Assembly (NCBI GenBank): GCA_007449985.2
Contig: VIIQ02000214.1
Span: 1-64,000, forward strand
Source: Desmodesmus armatus
Taxonomy: Eukaryota > Chlorophyta > Chlorophyceae > Sphaeropleales > Scenedesmaceae
Direction of reading: 5' to 3'
Length of the DNA stretch: 64,000 nucleotides
Below the pieces are notes generated by a model. It ran no database searches, was not told the DNA's origin, and was given only the letters and a program-made list of their open reading frames with translations. Below, in pieces: positions 47,947 to 56,216 of the stretch. The translations under genes and the position numbers were made by a program. Within the stretch, counting starts at the first letter, position 1, and every line of letters starts with the position of its first letter.

Positions 47947-48391
47947 GCAGCAGCCGCAGCCAGCTGGTGGTGTCAGTGCGCCTTGGCTGCCTGTCAAGGT
48001 GTATGAGGCAAGCTTTTGTGCAGACCTGATGCAGCAACACTGCACACAGCAGCAGCAGCAGCAGCAGCACAGCACTGACGGAATGCAACAACAGCAGCAC
48101 AGTACTGACGCCATCCAGCAGCAGCAGCAGCAGCAGAGTCTCCCATTCTTTGGTCTGTCGAGCTGTGAAGGCATCCCTGTGCTGCACCACAGCCAACTCT
48201 GGCTACACCAGCAGCAGCAGCAGCAGCAGCTGCAGCAGCAGGTGTATGTGCTCAGCAGTTGGGAGGCAGAGTGGGGTGCCCCCCTGCACGGGCTGTGGAG
48301 TGAGTACTACAGGACTACACCACGGCAGCCACACAACACAGAGCTGGCACCATGGGTGGCTAGGCGCTACAAACGCGCCCGGCGCAGCTAG
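33553..48391 (+). CDS. Calcineurin-like metallophosphoesterase, plant/algal type, giant intron
   Basis: Exons 33553-33917, 35874-35943, 36197-36478, 37622-37681, 46108-46538, 46851-46956 and 47601-48391, about 800 residues. All five metal-binding blocks of the family are visible: VSDLHCDY (D73, H75), AGDVSDD (D113), FVPGNHELW (N141, H142), ISFSHFLP and VFGHSHFAWD. Family-specific stretches are also clear: LLSWHHK joined to SFDKEADIPGV, DYSACKWPEGF, PEKRMLTYP, AKAVGSDF and GIRFLQPPLCYPAERQHR. This matches the uncharacterised plant calcineurin-like superfamily proteins; the substrate is unknown. An N-terminal extension of about 65 residues could be a transit peptide. Ser/Gly runs interrupt exons 3 and 5, and the last exon has a run of about 36 Gln (47698-47806). 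Intron 4 (about 8.4 kb) holds the minisatellite and retrotransposon. Junction 46538/46851 is one base out of phase. Several exon ends are tandemly copied into the following intron. Confidence 0.82.
34801..35480. repeat. Three tandem copies of a ~234-bp unit in phosphoesterase intron 1
   Basis: Anchors gtctg-g/a-ccgc...aaagcc and catcagcatg-g/a-cgcaacatgct recur at 34829, 35063 and 35297, exactly 234 bp apart. Each unit also shares agaagc-g/a-ccacaca-ggcagggg-acaga and agggccct-accagcacc. The third copy is truncated or diverged. A shorter pair of about 27 bp (gagcgctgtgcgct-a/g-atagagatt) follows at about 35468-35520. Confidence 0.75.
36440..37400 (+). repeat. Five-fold tandem copies of an exon end with its 5' splice site (phosphoesterase exon 3)
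   Basis: The exon end ctgctgtcctggcatcataag|gtagg (donor at 36479) recurs as ctgctgttctgccgccacaag|gtaaa (36706), ctgctgtcccggcatcacaag|gtagg (36909), ttgttgtctcggcatcacaag|gtagg (37048) and ctgctgtcctggcatcacaag|gtggg (37179). A decayed sixth copy lies near 37375-37400. Unit length is irregular (130-230 bp) because G-rich spacers differ. Every copy keeps the AAG|GT junction. Confidence 0.8.
37660..37960 (+). repeat. Three copies, period 119 bp, of exon 4 end plus 5' splice site
   Basis: The segment ctggtgccatgaccatagca|gtgagtga at the exon end (donor 37682) is repeated as ttggtgccatgaccatagca|gtcagtga (37801) and ctggtgccatgaccatagct|gtaagtga (37920). Spacing is 119 bp both times. The three donors differ in strength: the third (GTAAGT) has the best consensus and the second (GTCAGT) is weaker. 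Confidence 0.85.
37985..39573. repeat. 20-bp minisatellite array, left part (~79 units)
   Basis: Tandem units of about 20 bp, consensus gcagccagataaagtccccc with frequent variants (ccaggtaaagt, cccgataaagt, tagccagat, cctcgcag). Higher-order blocks of several units recur. It lies in intron 4 of the phosphoesterase. Long minus-strand open frames (20-residue period, for example GDFIWLRGTLSGCGGLYLAA) are a by-product of stop-free repeats in all three frames and are not genes. Confidence 0.95.
39574..39612 (-). repeat. Terminal repeat B2 of the PAT-like element
   Basis: Starts ttaataagcattgctctgcg on plus and ends ...ggattgccat. It matches B1 at 39911-39949 except for one C/T. It abuts the minisatellite exactly. 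Confidence 0.85.
39742..39910 (-). repeat. Internal repeat A2 of the PAT-like element
   Basis: 169 bp from cgagttgttgtcacacacgt to ...cattatcatgcta, apparently identical to A1 at 44000-44168. It joins directly to B1 at 39910/39911, the expected circle-junction arrangement. Confidence 0.9.
39911..39949 (-). repeat. Internal repeat B1 of the PAT-like element
   Basis: ttaataagtattgctctgcg...ggattgccat, a second copy of the terminal B2 sequence. It lies on the ORF side of A2. Confidence 0.85.
41302..43326 (-). CDS. Retrotransposon reverse transcriptase / RNase H polyprotein
   Basis: A 674-residue frame. Reverse transcriptase motifs: WRLVLNLSHLNK (about 120-131), ALKADMADAFYQVPL (catalytic Asp near 160-163), LPFGWNNSPYVFTK (192-205) and YLDDF (246-250, catalytic Asp pair). 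RNase H motifs: MYVDASDVGWGAVL (D413), INQKEMRAVQLAL (E451), VHEDNSVTQSVL (D476) and SEHNLADAPSR (D525). The C-terminal part (DVDLFASDTNTHLPRFFS, NAFLQSW, FANPPLETNILLQVV, VPCWPSQPWY) is the tail typical of DIRS-class polyproteins. All catalytic residues appear intact. The true start could be slightly upstream in the same frame. It is antisense to the host phosphoesterase gene. Confidence 0.9.
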   Translation of the reverse strand: MCLYRELEITPVSLSMVFSHSFPADTPLPRRLGLCASRWKALGAPARVVSWLKHGVEIEWLGGRAPPPFCKRPLPYTHAQQQWWLCTEFPRFAKLGIMSELPSKPDYCSNAFCVPKGSSWRLVLNLSHLNKFDKAYKCRFETLKFLQRYDLQGAFALKADMADAFYQVPLHAESVPYFSFEFAGRFYSINCLPFGWNNSPYVFTKVARVFVAHLRAPQHTRVPPGCMYPPPPSSWLAQHGCRVLPYLDDFLFIFPDRDTAAAGADWVRSLMFWLGFTPHPTKSIWEPVQQLEHLGLTVDLAAGTFSVPAAKLARLLRMARDIAVSAKLRRRLVPKRELASFCGFAQSVRLAVMPANLFVRSLYDACASVPGWNGDVRLSRQAFRDLEWWASIPARHLSSPIALRPATMEMYVDASDVGWGAVLPELQDSPEGVARGSWSAAEQSMHINQKEMRAVQLALRSSAPVVRDRVVRVHEDNSVTQSVLGRFASRSPVLMTEYRHLWALLDELHVQLQVVRVASEHNLADAPSRALDRSDYRLDGSVFASLDVLWGPHDVDLFASDTNTHLPRFFSLHRCPGSSGVNAFLQSWQGLNGFANPPLETNILLQVVQKIREDRAAVTLLVPCWPSQPWYHELMLLAADTVALPQATFSLGSAGSAQHMPKASWPMMAVRVVH
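43636..43720 (-). repeat. 12-bp tandem repeat coding a Q/L/E heptad-like coil
   Basis: Six to seven copies of gctgctccagct. On minus this reads (QQLE)n in a short frame that begins MDGHQQLQQLEQQ and stops soon after HMQQ. It sits between A1 and the reverse transcriptase, where a gag-like ORF would be expected, but is only about 40 residues. Confidence 0.6.
44000..44168 (-). repeat. Terminal repeat A1 of the PAT-like element
   Basis: Same 169 bp as A2. It ends at 44168, directly followed by minisatellite sequence ataaagtcctccgcagccag. Confidence 0.9.
44169..45790. repeat. 20-bp minisatellite array, right part (~80 units)
   Basis: Continuation of the array interrupted by the retrotransposon, with the same 20-bp consensus and long-range block duplication (for example the blocks near 44221-44520 and 44521-44820 are almost the same). 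Units degrade to about 45890 (aagtccagcacaac-type variants). Minus-strand open frames here are artefacts of the repeat. Confidence 0.95.
46880..47224 (+). repeat. Duplicated GHSH-coding exon end with 5' splice site
   Basis: The exon part coding VFGHSHFAWDAELEG|gtcagt (donor 46957) has a second copy coding TRVFGHSHYAWDAELEG|gtgaga (donor 47219), 262 bp downstream. The second copy also includes cggctgcagcagctgcag, matching the start of the first. It keeps the catalytic His residues. Confidence 0.8.
46963..47420 (+). repeat. G-homopolymer-rich intron tract
   Basis: At least six G runs of 8-18 bases on the sense strand of the phosphoesterase intron, separated by tg/ga-rich spacers. A similar tract lies at 36505-37250. 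G-quadruplex formation in the nascent RNA is plausible but untested. Confidence 0.7.
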
Positions 48392-48912
48392 GAACCCCGT
48401 GTGTGGTGGGTTAGGCATGCACAGGTGCTGCTTCGACTCTGTTGAGTGAGGTTTGAGCGGTTGATGTGTGCGATGCATACATCTCGGGGGGGGGGGGGGG
48501 GTGTGGAGGGGGGGGGCAGTTACAAGACAATCCTCTTCGCTCACCACCCTTGCTGTGGAGTGTGTACTACACGACTACACCTCGGCAGCCACACAGCACG
48601 GAGCTGGCACCATGGGTGGCTAGGCGCTACAAGCGCGCCGGCGCAGCTAGGAACCCCGTGTGTGGTGTGTTGAGCATGTACAGGTGCTGCTTTGAATCTG
48701 TTGAGTGGGGTTTGAGTGGTTGATGTGTGCGATGCATACATCTTGGGGTGTGTGTTGGGGGGGGGGGAGTCACAAGACAATCCTCTTCGCTCACCACCCT
48801 TGCTGTGGAGTGAGCGCTACAACCCTACACCACTGCAGCCACACAACACAGAGCTCCCAGAAAGCTGGCACCTTGGGTAGCTAGGCGCTACAAGCGCGCC
48901 CGGCGCAGCTAA
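48289..48912 (+). repeat. Three tandem copies of the phosphoesterase terminal exon end
   Basis: The last coding segment (LWSEYYRTTPRQPHNTELAP, then WVARRYKRA and the stop near 48391) is repeated with a ~255-bp period at about 48554-48650 and 48804-48910, together with downstream sequence. Copy 2 still encodes VYYTTTPRQPHSTELAPWVA in another frame and copy 3 is more diverged. The copies lie in the 3' untranslated or flanking region. Confidence 0.8.
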
Positions 48913-50158
48913 GGCGTCGTGTACTGAGCCCCCATGAGCCTCTGGCTCCCTTGTGGGTTGCTCAGCTTTTTTGCTCAGCCAATTACCGAAAGGGCAGCTG
49001 TATTGTGTGATAGGCATGTACAGGGACTGCAGGTTACTGTGGGTAGCTGCATGCCCCATCAATTGTCATGGGGCTGCAATGAGTGTTACGCACCCTGTGT
49101 TGGTGGTGTTTGTGGGATTGCATCACGTCCGGGTGCAGGTGCAGTCCAACTGTAGGAGTTGCCGCATGACAACTCCCTCCTCCCCTCATCCGACCCTCCA
49201 CAATACCCATCTTGCATTGCGCCAGGCGCTGAGAGAAGCGCCAGGCTGTGTGCACAACATTGATATGTTCACATTGAGCAGCTGTTATGGTTGCTTCTGA
49301 CTACTTATGTGTGCTGCATCCTTGTGCTCAAAGAAATTTGGTATGAAGCAAAGTGAACAGACAAAGATGAGTTCCCAAACGCACTCTTACCACGAGCAAC
49401 GGTCCATGATGGCATGCACTACAGATATAGTTTACGGCAGGCTGCAAGTCACATTCACTGTTGGCAGAAGACTCATCACACATCAGTGTCACATTTGGTC
49501 AGTATGCAGTCATTGCACGGTCCCTGACCCTGGTTCTTCCCACAATGGAGACTCACCCCAGAATGGAAACGGCAGCTTCAGCCTCTGCGATCTTACTACA
49601 ACAACAATGGACACTCTCTTACTGATCAACTCATATAGAAGCCATCCCCTGTGATACGTGTCCCTGTATCCGATACAAGGTTACATAATTTGCTGAGTCA
49701 GCGTTACATACTTTGCGGCCAGGCCTGTCGACTGGTCAAACTCTTCACACCGCGACACATCACACCAAAGCACAACGCAGCACATCACAGCACGACACAT
49801 CACAGCACAAGGCAAGGGAAGCACGCAGCACCCACAGACGCCAGCGCAGGCATCTACAACTCGCCGCAACAGCACCAGCAGCTGAACTGTACGTAACTAT
49901 AAGCTGCTTTGGTGGCATCGATGGTGGCACCATCATGCATCAAACCCTGAGCAGGGCTGACCCCAGCGCCAGCAGTTTCGGCAGCAGCAACCTAGCCATT
50001 CCACAGGCTTGTCTTGTCTGAGCCCAACAGCTGCAGCATAAACCTGCAGCCTCTGCACCCACACCATGATGCACTGGCCACTGAATGGCTGCAGGGCTGG
50101 CTGACCCAGCGGCAGCAGCGGCGGGAGCTCCAGCGGCGGCAGCAGCTGCACCAGTAAG
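48913..50158. other. 1.25 kb convergent intergenic region
   Basis: No coding or RNA gene is supported between the phosphoesterase and the minus-strand LRR gene. 49740-49810 has short cacatcacagcac-type repeats. The rest presumably includes both 3' untranslated regions. Confidence 0.45.
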
Positions 50159-51373
50159 CTAGCAGTCCTGCAGGCTGGTCTTGTACACGAGGCTCTCCAG
50201 GTGTGCAACAGCATCCGTCAGCACACACATTGTCTGCGCAGCAACAACACCACATGACACAGTTGATACATCAGTGAGAAGCCAGCTGCATGGTGAAGAG
50301 AATGCAGAAAGAGGGGGGGTGGCTAAACATACAGCTGTGCCAGCACATGCATGCTTGACCCGCGATTCAACGGCACTTGCATCTCAGCTAAAATGCCATG
50401 CGCCACAGAAGCTTCATGTGGCCGCTGTTGCTGCTGTTGCTGCTGTCGCTGCGGTTGCCGCTGCTCCTCCCCCCAAATTCACCCAACCCAAAAGATCAAC
50501 CCCACCTGTGCCAGTTGCACCAGCTCTGCCGGAAGCTCATCGCTGACACCCTCAGCGACCAAAGGGTGTCCCTTCCGCTGCCGCCGCTTCCCTGCTGCCA
50601 GCACCTTCACTGCCGCTGCACCTGCACCGCCCACACCCTTCTGCTGCTGCTGCTGCTGCTGCTGGCAGCTCCCCTGCTGCTGCTTGCTGGCCCGTCTGGG
50701 GCCGTTTGGAGACCTGAACGGCCTGCTAGGGCTGCTGCTGGTGGACTTGCCTGGGCTTGTGGCTGTAATGAGTGCTGCTGGCGCACAAGATGACCCTTGC
50801 TTGGCTTTGCGACCATGCTTGGAAGCCCTCCTCACCACCACCAAGCCGTCTGGCTGCTGCTGTGGCTGCTGCTGCTGCTGCTGCTGTCGCTTGGGCACCG
50901 CATCCGTAGCGCCAGGACACACCGCTACTGCAGCTCCTGCTGCTGCACTGCCCCTCACATCCACATCTGGCGGACTCACTGCATCCACTGCCCCTGCTGC
51001 TGCTGGTGCCATTGTTGCCGGCCCCTGAGCAGTGGTGGCAGCAAAGCCGTCTGCAGCGGAATACTGCCCCTCATCGGCCAACTGTGCAGTTTGCCACTGC
51101 TGCTGCTGCTGCTGTTGCTCCAACGCAGTGTCGACTGTGTCCTCCCCACCCTCCCCCTCTGGCATGGCCTGCTGCTGCTGCAGCTGGTGTTTCTTCTTCT
51201 GGCGCTTCTGCTGCTGCTGCTGCTTGCCTGGCGCCCTGACCTTGTCGCCCATCCCTTCCGCCTCCTTCCCTGTCTGCTGCTGCTTGTGCCACTGCCTGTA
51301 CAGCTGCAGCTGCCGGTCAACATCTACAGCAGCAGCAGAGCCAGCACTGCACAACACCCCTGCTTGAGCCGGA

Positions 51374-51412
<39 letters not shown>

Positions 51413-51570
51413 GTGCTGTCAGGGTAGTCAGCTGCCCATGCAACTGCCCGCCTGATGCCCCCTTGCTGCTGCTGCTGCTGGGGCCCTGTGTCGCCTGGGT
51501 CCGACCACTCCGAGTCAAACAGCAACTCTGACAACAGCACCTGCTGCTGCTTTGAGCAGACACCCTCCTC

Positions 51571-51607
<37 letters not shown>

Positions 51608-54431
51608 GTCGGTGGCAGCAGTGTTGCCGCTGCTGCTTCTCCCCACTGCCAGCTGTCCTCTTCTTCAAGATGATTAGGTGCTGCCTCACCACCCTTATCA
51701 CCAGCACCACCCTTATCACCAGCTCCAGCACCACCCTTTCCACCAGCACCAGCATCAGCTGCAGCTGCAGCAGCACGTACCAGCGGTGCCGGCACTCCTG
51801 TTGGTCGCTGCTCCCAGACTGCGCAGCAGCCACTAGCAGCTGTCGCTCCTGCTGCCGCTCCAGCTGAGCTGCTACGGACAGCAGCACCCTGCGGCTGCCT
51901 GATGAGATCCGTAGACACCCTCCGCTGCTGCTGCTGCTGCTGCCGCCGCGGTGGCTGCAGCTGCTGCCGCTGCGGCAGCGGCCGCAGGTCAGCATCTGCT
52001 GCTGCCCGTCCCCCCGGTCCCTCCCACACAAACACCCCAGCACACAGCAGCAGGCTGACATCTGTTGGAGCGCTCACAGAAGCAGCACCACCCCGCCTTC
52101 CTACACCCCCACTGCCACTGGTGCTGGTGCTGGTGCCGCCGCCGCTGCTGCTGCTGCGACGCCCTACTCCCATACCGGCGCCGGCTGCTGCTGCTGCTGC
52201 TTTGGTGGTGCTGCCTGGGAACTGCCGCATGCCCTTGGCTCCTGCCGTTGCTGCTGGTGTGTTGTGCCGGGCAGCCAGGATTGCCACGGCTGCTGCTGCT
52301 GGTGGGGGTGCTTGCAGCAGCTCGACACACACCCTGCAGGAACACGGACATACAGCAGCATGATGCAGCCACAGTGTCAACAAGTAGGGCTGGTGCTGTC
52401 AGTTGCAGCTGTCCAACACGAGTGCTTCTAGCTGCTTCTCCCCCATCCCGCAGTGTTTCACCATGAGCCCCTGGCTCCTTGGCAGGTTCCTTGGCTTTGC
52501 CGTGCTCAATACTGCAACTTCAAGTGTAACAGTATGAGCCTGGTTTGGCTCCAGAAAGGGCGGTCAGGCGTGGCCCTGACCCAGTTTAGTAGTAGTAGTA
52601 GTAACAGTAAAATCAGCCGCACGAAGTATCGACATGCTTCAACAGGACTGACCTGTGTGAGGGTGGGGCTGCCTGAAGTGCCGCCAGCCAGTGCTAAGCA
52701 CCTCGCCGCTAGGGCCCTCCCGTGCTGTCACAGGGGCGTTGTGTGCCTGGAGGAGGCGGCACACCATCAACTGCTCTACGTGCACCCTTACGCTGCCATT
52801 CCCCAGATGAGCGGCAAGTCACTTGGCAGGCTCAAACCGCTGGGGTTGGGAAACGGACTGACCTGTGTGCGGGTGGGTCTGCCTGCATTGCGTCCAGCAG
52901 CACCCTTGCAGCCTCCTGTGCTGGTGGCAGCTGGGGGTTGAATGACAGCACCAGCTGGGTGGCCACACAGTGCTCGTCAGCCAGAGCAGTGGCCAGGGCT
53001 GACAGGGTAGTGGAGGTCAACTGCAGCAGGAACGAGGTCGGTGGAGGCACAGCAGCAGGCCAGGGGGGTGGGGGCTAAGCAGCAGGCCAGGGAGTAGGCG
53101 AGCAGCAGCGTCATGGTGCCTTCCTGCGTCCTTAGGAACTCATCATGCAAGCCTGAGGCTTCCTGCATGCTCATTTGCTGCACGCAGACTGCAGCCTAAC
53201 TTCATGTCCACCCAACCCACCTGGTTATGTGACAAGTCCAGGCGCTGTATGCCGGGTGCTGAACCTGGGACCACATATGCTGCTGCTCCTGCTGCAGCTG
53301 CAGCTACCGCAGGCCACGGCAGTCCTGCTGCTGCTTGGCCATCGCTCCATTCCTGCCCCTGCCCTGCCGTCCTGCTGGAGGGGCCCTGCTGAGCTGGAAA
53401 GGGGCTACTGCTGCTGGCTGGCCTCCTGCTGCCTCTCTTGTGCCTGGAGGGGTCAAGGTGTGGATAACAGAGTGAGTGTGGAAAAGGGAGTGAGCAGAGA
53501 AGCGCGCATGTCATATCTGCTGCTGCCACGTGATCTGGATACATTGACAAACGCCATGTTGAGGAGTGGAGCGGATCATGGGGCCCCACTGGACGCCACG
53601 TGGTGGCACCACTTCTGTACATGGTGACAATGGACATGTACGAGGCATGACGCTGATTGATAAAGGTACATATGGCATGGCGAGTGCTGGATGGGATCAT
53701 TCCTGAGATCATCACCTGTTTGGTGTGCGCAGGGTGCGCGCCCATGCATCCTGTGCCGCTGCTGCTGCCTGCGCGCGCAGCAGTGATGCTGCCCTCACAC
53801 CTGCTTCGTCTGACAGGCAGCAGCCAGAGAGGTCAAGGGCTGACAGCTTGGGGTGGTGGGTCAAAGCCGGCAGCAAGGCCTGCAGGCAGTACACAGCGCA
53901 CATGGTGCAGGGCATCAGACAGCAGACCATGCCAGCACAGGGACAGCAGCGCATTTCAAATGCTGTGGGCCACAGCACGATTGGATCAATGAGGACACAA
54001 GGTTTGGTATGCCCTGATGGCAAGCTGCTCGGTCTGTTTGCCAGCTGCTTATTATCAGGTCATGTGAACTATACGTAGCTGAGTCAGAAGCATCGTGGTG
54101 CTCTATCAGGCATCCAGCAGACATCAGCACTCACCAGCACAGCTGCATCTCCACAGCAGCTGCCACATAAGCTGAGGACCTCCAGGTTTGGACAGCCTCC
54201 TGCTGTCCTGCCGACTGCATCTCCGTCTTTGTTGCTCGTCAAACACACCGCCAACTCCTCGTACAGCTTCAGAGGAAGTTTCTCCACAAGCTCCAGCTTA
54301 CGCAGCTGCAGGCGGAAACTGCTGCTGGGTGGTGAAAGGAGGCTTCGCAGGGCGTTTGGCTGCTGGACACGGAGGTTTTCGGAGCATTGCGAGCTTTTGT
54401 CTGCGTTCTTAGGCTTTCTTGGCTGAGGCAT
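50159..54431 (-). CDS. LRR (RNase-inhibitor-like) protein with long Gln/Ala-rich C-terminal region
   Basis: Exons 54431-54135, 53879-53716, 53374-53221 (5' edge uncertain), 53020-52863, 52333-50506 and 50233-50159 give about 891 residues in phase. LRRs read across junctions: LRKLELVEKLPLKLYEELAV, CPNLEVLSLCGSCCGDAAVL joined to ALLPALTHHPKLSALDLSGC, CLSDEAGVRAASLL, then IQRLDLSHNQ joined to LTSTTLSALATALADEHC. This is the 26-29 residue RNI-type spacing. The big exon codes poly-Gln, poly-Ala, Gly/Lys and acidic tracts (NHLEEEDSWQWGE, LLSELLFDSEWSD) and a basic stretch (KQQQQQKRQKKKHQ) that may be nuclear. The last exon is TMCVLTDAVAHLESLVYKTS plus LQDC. The start at 54431 (MPQPRKPKNADK) is the first in-frame ATG, and the frame is open to about 54565. 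The partner and function are unknown. Confidence 0.72.
52641..52870 (-). repeat. Duplicated exon end and 5' splice site in the LRR gene
   Basis: The exon end at 52863 (CACACAG|GTCAGTCC on minus) has a copy 210 bp further into the intron (donor-like at 52652). On plus both read ggactgacctgtgtg followed by a/c-gggtggg-g/t-ctgcctg, so about 30 bp are conserved. Confidence 0.65.
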
Positions 54432-56216
54432 GGCTCTGTTCTGCAACGATTGACCTGCTGTTGTGCTTGTGCTGCTGTTGTGGGTGCTGCTGCTGTTGTC
54501 GGTGCCTGGCTGACACAAGAGCCTTAGCAAGTGTTCAGGGAAAGGTAACAACGCCTTGAATTCACTCTCATCTCAGTTCTGCCACCATGAGAGCGACCTG
54601 CAATTTTTGAAGCAATAAGCTCTGTGCTGACTCGTGAAACCGCGCTAAAGAAGCTGATTGAAGCAAAAAACTGTCGTTTCCATGGTCATACGGCTCACTT
54701 AGCTCGTCGTCATTGCTGTACAGCTTGCTGCCAGTACGATGTTGACTGTCAGCCCAACTGCCGACGATCCAGGTCAACACAGCATGTGCTTCTGTGACGC
54801 TTCCATATGTTCATGCTATGTATAGCACATATGATGCAGAATTGACATGGAATGGGCTGCCTGAACCACAACTGATCATGCCATTCTGCATCTCTTCCAA
54901 TCTTGAGGTCCAATGTTGGACAACGCTGCAGATCACTCAATCATCCAGGTCTAGTACAGACTCTGAAAGACACCATCCAGGTGTTACCATGAGAAATAGT
55001 ACAAAATTTGTATCTCAAGCCTCCACACAATGCAGCCAACCAGCCAAAAGGCGATCTTGATATGCCCCTCAGGCCTGTGTGCAACATGGATTGATTGCCT
55101 GAACTTGTGCCACACAGTATTCAGCTGACCCATGATGCTTTCCGACCAGGATGGGCGTGTGGTGTGGACATGCTGCACTTCTGGATACCGTACCCCCCAT
55201 CGGCTTTCAAGGCTTGTCCAACCTGGGGTGTGTCTAGGCGCGAGAGGCCTTCCTGTGGGAACTCCCTTTTCCCCGCCCACAGGGAATTCCACTGTGCTGC
55301 AAACACGCTTTGCTGCGGTTGCATGGAGTGTGGTTGGACCGCCACTTCTAGCAGTGGCGCTGGTGGCTGGTCTGGGGCTGGTCTGGGGCTGGTCTGGGGG
55401 CCTGTGAAACTTTCATTTGGTGCCCACAATGCAGGAGACAGACCCGACCCAGTCATACACCTGCGATCTTCAAGAGAGCCATGCCATGCCGCGCCACAGC
55501 ATGACATATGCCGTGCTGTGGTAACACAGCATACCCGCAGCTTCGCAGCAGCGCACGGTCATCACGGCGTGTCATACCGGCATGCTGCACCGTGCAGTGA
55601 GCTGCAGCAATTAACTGTCCGAATTTGGACAATCACCACCGCCAGCTTTCCATTTCTTGCCCCCATAACCGTTTCGTTTTCGTGTGGGCAAAGCCTCTGC
55701 TTGTGTGTCCAGATTTGGACTTCCATGCTGACTCATACCTTCCAGTGCATGCAGAGTGGCATGAACTGGCCTGAGCATGTCTGCATACACCAAGAGTACC
55801 AATCTACAGGTCAGGCATGCGAAAGCCACATTCAGTCTCTTGTGTGTAAACTTTCGTAATCTCGATCCTCATCAGCGGGTTCAAAGTGACAGCTGCACCC
55901 ACAAAACACACAGTTCATCACCATCAATCAACATTCTACGAGCGCATGGTTCCGGAACCCAACATACTCTTGCAACAGCAACCCGCAAAGCCTGTGGCGC
56001 GGCCTAAGCTTCCGAGACTGCTGATTGTGCTAAGGACGGGCAGGTGCGGGGCGTGCTCGCATCAAGGGCATCCGGAATGTCCGAACTATCGTTTCCGCTG
56101 ACTCGCTGCCACTGTACTCTTCCTGTTTGCCCCTGCAGGTTTCTCTGAGACCATCCATCAGCTAAGGCTTGCGGATATCACTTTTAGCAGCGCCTTGCAT
56201 TCTGTACCAGCGCATC
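54432..56216. other. 1.8 kb between divergent LRR genes
   Basis: Probably both promoters and 5' leaders. A minus frame at 54568-54780 (SNDDELSEPYDHGNDSFLLQ...) might be an upstream exon of the LRR gene, but I found no matching splice junction. A short inverted structure lies at about 54805-54836 (catatgt...acatatg around gctat/atagc). Three copies of ggctggtctggg occur at 55369-55400. Confidence 0.4.

Noticed and set aside
47629..48196. Minus-strand poly-Leu, poly-Cys and poly-Ala frames opposite the poly-Gln tract
   Set aside because: They are complements of CAG/CAA repeats in the phosphoesterase exon and have no independent support.
46877..48391. A single 504-residue frame running through the G-rich intron into the last phosphoesterase exon
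   Set aside because: The intron part is Gly/Arg/Trp-rich read-through of poly-G. Conserved sequence resumes only at 47601 after a good acceptor.
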